From NCBI RefSeq assembly GCF_042186555.1, contig NC_133336.1, positions 35,713,838 to 35,777,837 of the forward strand: a DNA stretch of 64,000 nt, in the 5' to 3' direction. Made by a program: the position numbers and the translations under genes. The notes under the pieces were generated by a model. It was given only the letters and a program-made list of their open reading frames with translations, had not been told where the DNA came from and ran no database searches. This DNA comes from Aquarana catesbeiana (lineage: Eukaryota > Chordata > Amphibia > Anura > Ranidae). Numbering within the stretch: position 1 is the stretch's first letter; each line of letters starts with the position of its first letter. Shown piece by piece: positions 11,117 through 21,594 of this stretch.

Positions 11117-12434
11117 TGCCGCGTACACACGATAGGACTTTCCGGCATACTTGGTGCGGCGGACCACAGTCCGCCAAACAATCTGATCGTGTGTAGGCTC
11201 CGGCGGACTTTTTTTTCCCAAAAGTCCGCCGTACCTTGATTTGAAACATGTTTCAAATCTTAGTCCGCTGGACTCGTCGGACTCCGTTTCTGACGGAAAG
11301 TCCATTCATCTGTATGCTGGTACGACAGACAGGGTATTGCATCTCGCGCTCGCTGCAATAGAAAAAACTAATTTTCCTATTGCGGCAAGCACGGGGCATC
11401 CCAGGCCCTTAGGTCTGGATTTTAAGGGGAACTCCCCTACGCCGAAAAAACGGGGTAGAGTCCCCCTAAAATCCATACCAGACCCCGATCTGAGCACGTA
11501 GCCTGGCCGGTCAGGAAAGGGGGTGGGGACGAGCGAGCGCCCCCCCCCCTGAACCGTACCAGGCTGCATGCCCTCAACATGGGGGGTGGGTGCTTTGTTG
11601 GAGAGGGGCGCCCTGCGGGGCCCCCCCCAAGCACCTTGTCCCCATGTTGATGAGGATAAGGGCCTCTTCCCAACAACCCTGGCCGTTGGTTGTCGGGGTC
11701 TGCGGGCGGGGGGCTTATCGGAATCCGGGAGCCCCCTATAATAAGAGCGCCCCCAGATCCCGGCCCCCCACCCTATGTGAATGAGTATGGGGTACACTAC
11801 ACAGGTTTTTAAAATAATTTATTAGACAGCTCCGGGGGGTCTTCCGGCTTCGGGGGTCTTCTTCCGGCTTCAGGGGTCCCTCCGGTTCCTCTTCTCCCGG
11901 CGTCCGGTTGGTTCTTCTCCGCTCTCTCTGGCCTCTTCTCCCGATGCTCCTCCGCTGTCTGGGCATGCGGCCTGGTACAGTTCAGGAGGGGGGCCGCTCG
12001 CTTGTCCCCACCCCCTTTCCTGACCGGCCGGGCTGCGTGCTCGGATCGGGGTCTGGTATGGATTTTAGGAGGGACCCCATGCCGTTTTTTTCAGCGTAGG
12101 GGGTTCCCTTTATAATCCATACCAGACTTAAGGGCCTGGTATGCCGCGCGACGGGGCTCGCAAGGTGTCAATCTCGCCGATAAAAGCGGCGAGATTCACT
12201 TACTTTTCTAGTCCCGTTGTACCCGAGTCACGTTCAAAATGAACGGACTTGGCCGTGTGTGGGCAAGTCCCTTCAAAGTCCGCCGTAACTCCGGCGAAAG
12301 TCCGTCGGAAAAACGGGCGGACCTAGCCTGCTGGAAAGTCCGGTCGTGTGTAGGCAAGTCCGTCCGTTCAGGTATTCCGGCGGAAAGACCGTCGGACCAA
12401 GTCTGCTGGAAAGTCCGATCGTGTGTACGAGGCA
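11117..12434. mobile_element. Harbinger-type miniature element with palindromic cargo (1.3 kb)
   Basis: The left end is TGCCGCGTACACACGAT and the right end is the inverse, ATCGTGTGTACGAGGCA. It is flanked by TAA (11114-11116) and TTA (12435-12437). The termini match those of the autonomous element at 33506-40707 over about 20 bp. Copies of a GAYCGTGTGTRGGC-like motif lie at 11185-11198, 12251-12264, 12342-12355 and at the right end. The middle (11395-12145) is a GC-rich inverted sequence shared with 17277-18140. It encodes nothing recognisable, so it would depend on a transposase from elsewhere. Confidence 0.75.
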
Positions 12435-12719
12435 TTAGACTTGAGTTGTCGGTCCCTATGTCTCCGAAACTGGCCCTGTTGGGGATCCCTGATGATGCGC
12501 AAAGTTTCCATCATAGCAAATTATTGATTTCTTATTTATTATCTTATGCCAAGAAATAAATTCTCTGTAAGTGGTCCTCCTGTTTTGTCATTCCTGGGAA
12601 GCAATGATTGATGCTGTGCTGCCTCTTTACAAACTGATGTACATTAGTCGTGGTTGCCCCTGGAAATTCTACAAGGTTTGGCAGCCATGGACCTCCCAGT
12701 AGAGTGGGTTGGATATGTG

Positions 12720-12723
12720 CCCC

Positions 12724-12754
<31 letters not shown>

Positions 12755-12756
12755 AC
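12720..12756. repeat. Poly-C followed by (AC)n
   Basis: About 20 C are followed by an AC dinucleotide run. The same composite occurs at 41241-41272. Confidence 0.9.
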
Positions 12757-12990
12757 TTTTTCCCCACTCTCCTTAGGGATATTATATTTTATCCTATGTC
12801 CTATGGGACTGTGGTACATTTTACATATTATTTTTCTCTCTGAGCTACTACTGGATATTTTTGGGAGTCTTATTGTTCATTTTGTACTGATTGTACTATG
12901 TTATGACATGTCAAAAAGTTTTTGTGTTTCTTTTCTTTTCTTTCATGTAAGCTATATTTTTAATCATTTAATAAAGCAAAAAAAATATTT

Positions 12991-14736
12991 CCTCAATCCC
13001 TGGTCCACTTACCCATATCTTAAAGAACCCAGACTCCCCGCCGGTACTGATTAATCACCCATGTTCTAGTGGACAACCTGATATTGGACTGCGGATCACT
13101 CATCTACTCCATGACGGTAAACTCCCCTCTTACGCAAACTTTAACACACAATGGGCTAACTCTCATTCAACAGTTTGGGATTACCTGCAACTTCGGCATT
13201 TTATTCATTCCACCCAAGGCATTCATAATTTGTCTGGCCACTAACCCTCTTTGAAAACTGATGCATTAGTTCAAATCCCCAACGTCGCGTAATAGCAACT
13301 ATGCATAAGTTTGGAACAACACAAAAGCCAATGAAGGAAAAGCCTGTAATGCTTGGACCCAAGACCCTATACAGAAATCTCCGAAGCACATTGGGAGAAA
13401 ATCCATTGATTCGTCCACAAAGGATCCATTAATGTTTCCATACAGGAAAACAATTACACAGTTCTTTCCTGCTGGTATCGCACACCTTACCTACATAAAA
13501 TAGACAGATCTATACCAGACCAGTGTTGGAGATACCAACAGAAAAGTGGCAACCTCCTTCACATCTGGTGGAAATGCCCACTCATTAAATCCTTTTGGAC
13601 AAAGGTACACAACCAAATAGCAACAATAACCACCCACCCCTTAGAATTCACACGTGCTCAATACCTTCTTCATCACCAAGATTCCAATAATTTGCCATAC
13701 TTCAAATCTTTACCTATGGTGTTAATCAATGCAGCAAAAATGTGTATTCCTAGGTTGTGGGGTACCCCAAGAGTCGCTTCCCTCGCAAACTGGTATAAAC
13801 GCATAGACAAAATAGCAGAAATGGAAGAACTCTATTTCAATTTCACACGACTCTCCTTCCAAAAACATCTACATGGGCTTGTTGGATATACTTCTGCTCA
13901 GCTAATGAATATATGCAGGAAATGGGCCGCTCTCATCAAGTCCAAATCTAAAGTTGAATTGGCCTTCCTTGTCCCCAGTAATCTCAAACTTTAGAAAAAC
14001 ACTTTATTGACATCATATCACCAAGCTTTTACCATATTCACTTAAGCAGAATTAAGTAGAAAGAAACTATGCTCTTCACCTTCAAAACACACACATGGAG
14101 ACATTCACTCATCCCCTCGATTCACATACAAGTATCAGCCCTTTCAGGAGTGTCCTACTCTCTCATCTCCCCCCTTTGTTTTTTATTTTTTTATTTATTT
14201 AATTTTTTTCCTTTCTCTCTCTCTTCTCTTCCCATTCAATTCAACCTCATCCCACCTAAGCTTATTCACATCCCATAACTTAACTATAGTGCATGTGCGA
14301 GTTACATGCACTCATACTCTACCTATTCTCTTTACTGACAAATCAACTCTATTAACATCCATCCATTCTCAATCTCTCCCATTCAACATACTACACAATC
14401 CTTGTTAAGACACTAAAAAATGGTTATAGCTTTCAGGTCAAAGGTTATGCTAAAGTAGACAGATTCTTGGTTTTAAGCTGTATTCAACTCTGTTACACAC
14501 ATCAGTAGTACAGTATCTTATTCATATTTTTTTCCTTACTAAATGACATTATATACTAAACGATTTTTTCTATTGTCAACAGTATAATCATTTGTGTAAA
14601 CATGAATCTATGTAACCCACTTGTTCTTTAGTTTGTAAAACTCACATTACTTGTCTTTTCTGTTAATGTTCCTTTTGTCAATAAAATCTTTTGGAAAAAA
14701 ATAAAGCAATCCTGATTGTTTAAAAAAAAAAAATAA
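12991..14736 (+). pseudogene. L1-clade LINE ORF2 C-terminal fragment and 3' UTR
   Basis: Plus-strand decayed coding sequence includes YLQLRHFIHS (in a shifted frame near 13180), a zinc-knuckle region CWRYQQKSGNLLHIWWKCP near 13530-13580, and an open stretch at 13692-13994 ending NICRKWAALIKSK. An AT-rich 3' UTR follows, with caataaaatc near 14680 and an A run at 14721-14733. Stops and frameshifts are frequent. EN and the RT core are absent (5' truncation). Confidence 0.65.
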
Positions 14737-14867
14737 TAATAATTGAATGGCATAGAATGCTACTTGGTGCTGAGAAGGACGAGGCTTCCGCCTGACTTGA
14801 AGTCAACACAACTGGGGTTGATTTACTAAAGGCAAATAGGCTGTTTACTTTGCAAGTGTAAATTTTC

Positions 14868-16348
14868 TGTTTCCTCAAAATAACTTAACACACAGCCATT
14901 CACGTCTAAACTGCTGGCAACAAAAGTAAGTACACCCCTAAGTAAAAAATGTCCAAATTGGGCCCAATTAGCCATTTTCCTTCCCCGGTGTTATGTGACT
15001 CGTTAGTGTTACAAGGTCTCAGGTGTGAATGGGGAGCAGGTATGTTAAATTTGGTGTTATCGCTCTCACTCTTTCATACTGGTCACTGGAAGTTCAACAT
15101 GGCATCTCATGGCAAATAACTCTCTGAGGATCTAAAAAAAAATTGTTGCTCTACATAAAGATGGCCTAGGCTATAAGAAGTTTGCCAAGACCCTGAAAGT
15201 GAGCTGCAGCACTGTGGCCAAGACCATACAACGGTTTAACAGGACAGGTTCCACTCAGAACAGGCCTCAGCATGGTCGACCAAAGAAGTTGAGTGCATGT
15301 GCTCAGCATCATATCCAGAGGTTGTCTTTGGGAAATAGACATATGATTGCTGCAGAGGTTGAAGGGGTGGGGGGTCAGCCTGTCAGTGCTCAGACCATAT
15401 GCTGAACACTGCATCAAATTGGTCTGCATGGCTGTCGTCCCAGAAGGAAGTCTTTTCTAAAGATGATGCACAAGAACGCCAACAAACATTTTGCTGAAGA
15501 CAAGTGAACTAAGGACATGGATTACTGGAACCATGTCCTGTGGTCTGATGAGACCAAGATAAACTTATTTGGTTCAGATAGTGTCAAGCGTGTGTGGTGG
15601 CAACCAGGTGAGGAGCACAAAGACAAGTGTGTCCTGCCTACAGTCAAGCATGGTGGTGGGAGTGTCATGGTCTGGCGGCTTCATGAGTGCTGCTGGCATT
15701 GGGGAGCTACAGTTCATTGAGGGAACCATGAATGCCAACATGTACTGTGACATACTGAAGCAGAGCATGATCCCCTTCCTTCAGAGACTGGGCCACATGC
15801 CAGTATTCCAACATAACGACCCCAAACACACCTTAAAGATGATCACTGACTTGCTAAAGAAGCTGAGGGTAAAGGTGATGGACTGGCCAAGCATGTCTCC
15901 AAACCTAAACCCTATTAAGCATCTGTGGGGCATCCTCAAATAGAAGTTGGAGGAGCGTAAGGTCTCTAACATCCACCAGCTCCGTGATGTCGTCCTGTAG
16001 GCGTAGAAGAGGACTCCAGTGTCAACCTGTGAAGCTCTGGTGAACTCCATGCCCAAGGGTGTTAAGGCAGTGCTGGAAAATTAATGATGGCCACACAAAA
16101 TATTGATACTTTGGGCCCAATTTGGACATTTTCACTTAAGGGTGTACTCACTTTTTTTGCCAGCGGTTTAGATATTAATGGCTGTGTGTTGAGTTATTTT
16201 GAGGGGACAGAAAATGTACACTGTTATACAAGCTGTATACTCACTACTTTACTTTGTAGCAAAGTGTCATTTGTTCAGTGTTGTCACATGAAAAGATATA
16301 AAAAATATTTAAAAAATGTGAGGGTGTACTCACTTTTGTGAGATACTG
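14868..16348 (+). mobile_element. Tc1-like transposon, left end truncated
   Basis: Subterminal inverted repeats are clear: the left sequence around 14895-14965 (ctgctggcaacaaaagtaag, aatgtccaaattgggccca) is the reverse complement of 16113-16180. The right outer end reads gggtgtactcacttttgtga and stops at gatactg (16348). The outer ~130 bp expected on the left are absent. The expected right TA target copy appears as tg. It carries a decayed transposase. Confidence 0.8.
15099..16084 (+). pseudogene. Tc1-like DD34E transposase, inactivated
   Basis: The product would cut and join the element's ends. From the ATG at 15099 the frame is interrupted almost at once (GK then stop), with further in-frame stops near 15405 and 15510 and a frameshift near 15675. 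Recognisable parts are a paired-like HTH (KVSCSTVAKTIQRFNRTGS), the GRPKKL hook, the first catalytic Asp in LWSDETKINLFG, and the second in QHNDPKHT. In the last motif, SPNLNPIKHLWGILK, the catalytic Glu is Lys (GAG to AAG). Length about 328 codons matches the family. Not functional. Confidence 0.85.
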
Positions 16349-17276
16349 TGCATTTTATGTGGGAATTTGTATGGCGAATGCGGTGAAACTCTCCGGACTT
16401 CCATCATCCAATCATGTGCAAGCAAAAATAGTTTTTTTAATTTTCCTCACACATGAATGGGTATTCTTTGCAAAGTGAATTTTCACCACGTTCAATAAGC
16501 TCTGGGGCAAATTCCCTTGCAAAGAGAACCAGTCTTTTTGCCTTTAGAAAATCAACCCCTCTGTGTATAGCTTGGGATTAGGATCCAAGGAACTGTGTAA
16601 CATGGTTAGATTTGAACAGGGATTCAGTGGGAACGCAGTTCCGGCACCTCTAGCATTGAATGTATGTAATGGCAAGGGGTGCTGGGATATGCTAGAGGAT
16701 CTATTGATTCTTGCTGGAGATGGATTTTTGGTTGCTGGAAGGGGTCTATAGTTGGGAGGGTCTGTTGTTGCTGGTGGAGGAATCTTTTGTTGCTATGGGG
16801 ATCTACTGTTAAGAGAGGTGTCTATTGTTGCTGAGGGGGGATCTTCCATTGAAGGAGGTGTCTGCTGTTGCTGGTTGGATCGATTGGTGATGGCTGTTGA
16901 AGGGTCTATTGATGCTGAGGCTGCTAGGAGATATATTTTTGCTGGAGGGAATTTATTGTTGCTGTAGTGGATCTATTACTTTGGTGGGGCATCTATTGGT
17001 GTGTTCGGTTTGCACCAGAGCTTGCAAACAGGCAAAAAATTCGTACAAACATGCGAACACCGTTAAAGTCTATGGGACGCGAACATGAAAAATCATGCCT
17101 GTAAAGTAGCGCATTTTTCCTGTGTTTAGAACAGTACCACAGCAAAATGAAATTTCTAAAGGAAATAAAGACATTTAAAACTGATTGCGGCTGTAATGAA
17201 TTGACGGGTCTCGGCAATATAGATGAAAATCATTGAAAAAAATGATTGCCCCCCCCCCAGTCCATTAATAGACCCT

Positions 17277-18140
17277 TTGGGTCTGGTATGACTATTAAGG
17301 GGAACCCCGCACCCAAATTAAAAAAAAAAATGTGTGGGGGTCCCCCCAAAATCCATACCACACTCGTCAGGTATGCATATTAAGGGGAACCCTGCGCTAA
17401 TTTTAATAAAAAATTGCCTAGGGGTCCCCCCAAAATCCAGACCCTTATCTGAGCACACAACCTGGCAGGCAGCAAAAAAAGAGGGGGGACGAGAGAGTGC
17501 CCCCCTCCTGAACCGTACCAGGCCACGTGCCCTCAACATGGGGAGGATGCTTTGGGGTCACTCCCAAAGCACCTTGTCCCCATGTTGAAGGGGACAAGGG
17601 CCTCATCCCCACAACCCTTGCCCCGTGGTTGTGGTGGTCTGCGGGCGTGGGGCTTATCGGAATCTGGAAGCCCCCTTTAACAAGGGAACCCCCAGATCCC
17701 GCCCCCCACCCCTGTGTGCATGGGTATCAGGTACATTGTACCCCTACACATTTACCAAAAAAGTGTCAAAATGTTAAAAATTACAAGAGACAATTTGGGA
17801 CAAGTCCTTTATTAAAAAAACAAAAAACAAAACTGTACTGCAATGTCCATCCATCTTCGATCACAGCGTCTGGCAACCCGAATAAAAAAAACCTCCGACT
17901 CCATGGGAGGCTCCCGCTGACTGAAGCCTCTTTGCGATGACAGCTGTTATATAGCAGAGGGCGGGGCCACCCGGTGATGTAAGCAGGTGACCCCGCCCCC
18001 TCTCACGTTATGTGATGTCACGTAAAGTCAGAAGACCTGAGGTGCCTGGTATGGATTTTGGGGGGACCCCCACGCAATTTTTTTAAAAATTCGGGTGCAG
18101 GATTTCCCTTAATATCCATACCAGACCCAATTAGCCTGGT
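17277..18140. repeat. Palindromic GC-rich cargo shared with 11395-12145
   Basis: Outer arms around gggtctggtatg / cataccagaccc are inverted. Internal blocks gaaccgtaccaggc, gccctcaacatgggg, caccttgtccccatgttga and cttatcggaatc occur in the same order in 11395-11800. The ORFs over it on both strands are compositional. Confidence 0.7.
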
Positions 18141-18228
18141 AATGGAATGGGTGGGGGGGGGGGACCCATGCCATTTTTTTCAATTATTTTTTATCTATAT
18201 TGCTGGAACCCAACGATAAATTACAGTT

Positions 18229-18586
18229 TTAGGCTGGATTCACACATGTGCGGTGCGAATTCCAACTCCGTTTTCTCTGCGAAGAGAAAAAACAGCTGCA
18301 GATCAGCTGAACAGGGAGAGGGGGAGGTGTAGTGAGGAGGGGGAGAGAATGCCTGTTCACAACGGAAAGGCATCTGCGAATCAGATGCATTCCCATAGAA
18401 GATAATGTGATTGCAATTCGCACCGCAATGCCCAGAAAACGCACACGTTTTTTGGACAGTGCGAAGTGCGAATGCAATGCACATACGTGAACCAGACTCA
18501 TTCAGATAAGCATATTTTAAAAAGTCATGCAAATTAGATGCGGTGTAAGTGGAATCCAAATCGCATAGGTGTGAACCCAGCCTTAA
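18229..18586. mobile_element. Miniature element, TTAGGCTGG ends
   Basis: The left end ttaggctggattcacacatg pairs with the inverted right end aggtgtgaacccagccttaa. A related element with diverged ends lies at 51303-51583. No coding content. Confidence 0.65.
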
Positions 18587-19294
18587 ATTATTTTTTTCCT
18601 TTAGAAATTTCGTTTTGCTGTGGGAGTTATATAAACACAGGAAAACTGTGCCACTTTACAGGCATACTAAGGACACCCCCCAGACACAATATTTAAAGGA
18701 ATATTTAATTTCTATTGTTTCACTTTAAGCATTAAAAAAATCACCTCTCCTGAAAAAACGGGCATTTTAAAAACTTTTTTTTTTGCACTGTACATGTCCC
18801 CAGGGGTAGGACCCGGGTCCCCAAACACTTTTTATGGCAATAACTTGCATATAAGCCTTTAAAATTAGCACTTTTGTCTTTTCATGTTAGTGTCCCATAG
18901 ACTTTAACAATGCTTCGCAGCTTTCGAATTTGCAGCGAATGTCGCATATTGTTCACTGTTCGGCGAACGGGCGAACACCAGATGTTCGAGTCTAACATAG
19001 GGCTCATCCTTAGTGGTGGGGTCTGTTATTGCTGGAGGTATCTAGTTTACTGTTTTTCTTGTTAGAATTAACAAATTCCATACAATATACTTGGCACAAA
19101 GAAAAAATGATACTTGGTTCTGTATTCTCTAAAAGCAGCGGTACTGGGAGGTGGGTAGGGGGCGGAGACAAGGGGTGACTCAGAAGAGGGGGGGTACCTG
19201 CACCTATCCTCTGAGAAAAAAAGCTTTGGCTTTTATGAATAACACAAATAATTTACACCCAATTTTGCTGGTTTTATCAGATCATGGTATGAAT

Positions 19295-19946
19295 TAGATG
19301 TGTGCAATTAGTTTCGTTCTGAATTAGTTCTTTAATGAATTTCAACCAATTCGTTATTTCGGAAATATCCGAATTAACGAAAACCCGTGTAACAAATTTT
19401 TCAGAATATTCGAAAATTCGGAAATTTGAAAATTCGGAAATATGAAATAATAACCAACTAATAATAACTTAACTATTACTAACTATTACATTATAGGTAT
19501 TGGAATTTCCTTATAAATTTTGCTATTAGCCAAAGTAACGAACACGGATTTATCCAAAGTTACGCATTATCCAAAATAAGGAATGCCACATCTAAACAAA
19601 TGTAATGTAACAAATTAATAGTAATAAATAACAATAATTAAAAAAAAATATTAATTTGTTCCATTCCATTTGTTTAGATGCAGCATTCGTTATTTTGGAT
19701 AATTCATTACTTTGGATAAATTTGTATTCGTTACGTTCACTAACAGCCAAATTTGAAAGGAAATTCCAAAACCTATAATGTAATAGTTATTAGTTATTCT
19801 TTAAAATTTAGGATTTTCTTTCTTATTTTTGGATTTTCGAATTTACGAATTGCGATCATAACGAATGACCCGAAAAAGACCCCCCCCAAAAAAACAAAAA
19901 TGAATTAAATGAAAGCAAACAAATCTTTCGGCAGTGCACATGTCTA
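19295..19946. mobile_element. Palindromic hAT-like element, TAGACATGTGCAATT family
   Basis: The ends are TAGATGTGTGCAATT and the inverse GCACATGTCTA. The flanking 8-mers gtatgaat (19287-19294) and gcatgaat (19947-19954) differ by one transition. The interior is a fold-back: blocks such as gcattatccaaaataagg and catctaaacaaatg near 19560-19600 are inverted near 19660-19720. There is no transposase. Family copies occur at 59189-59722 and, truncated, at about 28640-28766. Confidence 0.75.
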
Positions 19947-19954
19947 GCATGAAT

Positions 19955-20080
19955 CTCGTGTCTCTACATGTCAGCATAGCCAATGGTGATTATTAAGTGT
20001 GTTGGATATTTTGACTTATTATTATTGTTTTCCCCAAGATATGTTGCTGCTAGATGTATTTGGTTGTTTTCTCCCTTTGC

Positions 20081-20157
<77 letters not shown>

Positions 20158-21037
20158 TAAAGATGGATCTTTCAATAGTCGGATCATGTCTTTGAGTCCA
20201 ACTGCCCTTAAATGTTTGTCAGCTTTACCATCAGAAGTCTTTGAGGAAGTTGATAACTCATTTAAATGGATTATTCCATTCTGTGATAAGTGTCTACAAC
20301 ACTGCAGATAATCTTGGTATATACATTATACTGACATCACATTAAATTCTATCGCCTCTGAGAGATATTCATTAAACACCAGTTTTTGTTTTTTTTTTTC
20401 TCTTCCTTATCATGGCGCTTCTCTGTGTACTCATAGATAAAGCCTATGTCCTTTATCATGCCATGAAACATGCTTTCATTTACTGATACGCTGTGTGAAG
20501 TCATTTCACATTCTTTAATTATGTCTAGCGCTTGCTATCAATTTCCCAACACCAAATTCAACACATTTCACGTATAATGTATGTCCACATGTTAAACCGC
20601 AAGCATTTCATTCACACGATCAGCCATGTCCTCTGTTTATTTTTTCTACAGTGGGAAAACTAGCAAACAAGTGATAAAACCCGAAATTGCTCTTGAGATT
20701 CTTGCACACAGTTTTGTATGTGAGAGAAATGTTACAGGGGGGAAAAAATGAAATAGTTTATACATATTGCTATATATAAGGCCATGAAGGTTAATGTCAC
20801 ATACTTGACTGTGGAGCCCACGATAACGATGGTGGCAATTCCTGTCCAAGCACCCATGATTGTGGAGACAGGGACTGCTAGGACAGTGGAAGGGCACAGG
20901 TGCCAGGAAGCAGTGAACTTGAGCTTGGGTACTCTGGGATCTTCCCAGTGGCCCTATTGGGTCCAATCATAAGCTGTGCTTGGCAGCAGCCAGGCAGATA
21001 GTATAGCATCACAATCAGGTTCAGGGTCAAGGACAGG
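19955..21037. other. Unassigned interval with TA microsatellite
   Basis: A (TA)n tract covers 20087-20150. No gene is supported. A frame at 20054-20311 runs through the tract and then has about 50 non-repetitive residues with no domain I recognise. Confidence 0.4.
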
Positions 21038-21594
21038 CAGGATGTCAGGGCTGGTCTCAGCCCTTCCTTCTTGAGCTGGTTCCGTCAGCTAATTGCCAGC
21101 TCCTATCTCTCCACAGTTACTCAGCTGTTGATGATTTCCTGCTCGTAAGTCCTGCCTACTTAAGCCATCCAGTCCAGAGGATCTCTGCCTTCACCTTGGT
21201 CAACATCACAGAGACTATCTCCTGCATTCCTGTTTAAAGACTTGCTTTGCTGACATCCCTTCTGGCTCCAGATCCTGCTTGCTGTTCAACTACATTGATC
21301 CCTGACTTCTGGCTTGGCTGACTATCCGTTCCGATTACTGAACTTTGGCTAAGTTTTGACTACGTTTGTTCTTTTTACTTTTATTATTAAACAAGTGTGA
21401 TTTAACTTCACTTCTGTCTCTGTCTGATTTCATGGTTTCTTTTTTTTTTTTTTTTTTTTAAATTCTTTATTTACTGTATAAATTTTTTCCATACAAAAAG
21501 TAATTCACAAATTATTACCAACCCATAAGTTACAAAGACATTATCCTAAGAAAGTAAGATATAAATACAAAAAATACAAAAATCTCCCAACATT

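Larger units (their letters stand above)
10986..12990 (+). pseudogene. L1-clade LINE ORF2 3' end, split by a nested element
   Basis: Bases 10986-11113 translate, with decay, through a CHHC and a FHMFWKCP motif typical of the C-terminal zinc knuckle of L1-clade ORF2. The coding sequence resumes right of the nested element at 12438 (frame with PKLALLGIPDD and SYAKK) and runs into an AT-rich 3' end with aataaa and an A run near 12972-12988. EN and RT domains are missing. Excision of 11117-12434 would rejoin the two halves at almost the same codon, so the miniature element inserted after the LINE. Confidence 0.65.
14815..16562. mobile_element. Miniature element split by a Tc1-like insertion
   Basis: The left end ggggttgatttactaaaggc (14815) and the right end gcctttagaaaatcaacccc (about 16540-16560) are inverted repeats. 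Almost all the interior is the Tc1-like element at 14868-16348. A related palindromic core lies at 37805-37920. Confidence 0.5.
17001..19005. mobile_element. Fold-back element of about 2 kb
   Basis: Left sequences gttaaagtctatggg (17062-17076) and gcctgtaaagtagcgcattttt...cagcaaaatgaaatttctaaagg (17098-17162) have inverted partners at 18894-18908 and 18600-18670. The right arm carries about 190 nt absent from the left. The loop holds the palindromic cargo 17277-18140 and a small element at 18229-18586. No transposase. Confidence 0.55.
16597..19222 (+). repeat. GTTGCTGG minisatellite repeat, interrupted by a 2-kb fold-back
   Basis: Bases 16597-17000 contain irregular units around tctattgttgctgg. 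The sequence resumes at about 19006 and runs to 19222, matching the other half of an inverted copy at 27507-28075 (ttcttgttagaattaacaaattcc against its reverse complement at 27650-27690). The ORFs in the minisatellite have Gly/Val/Leu-rich low-complexity products and are not counted as genes. Confidence 0.65.

Noticed and set aside
11306..11797. 163-codon minus-strand frame rich in Pro, Gly and Arg
   Set aside because: GC-rich palindromic cargo with frames open in several registers and no domain.
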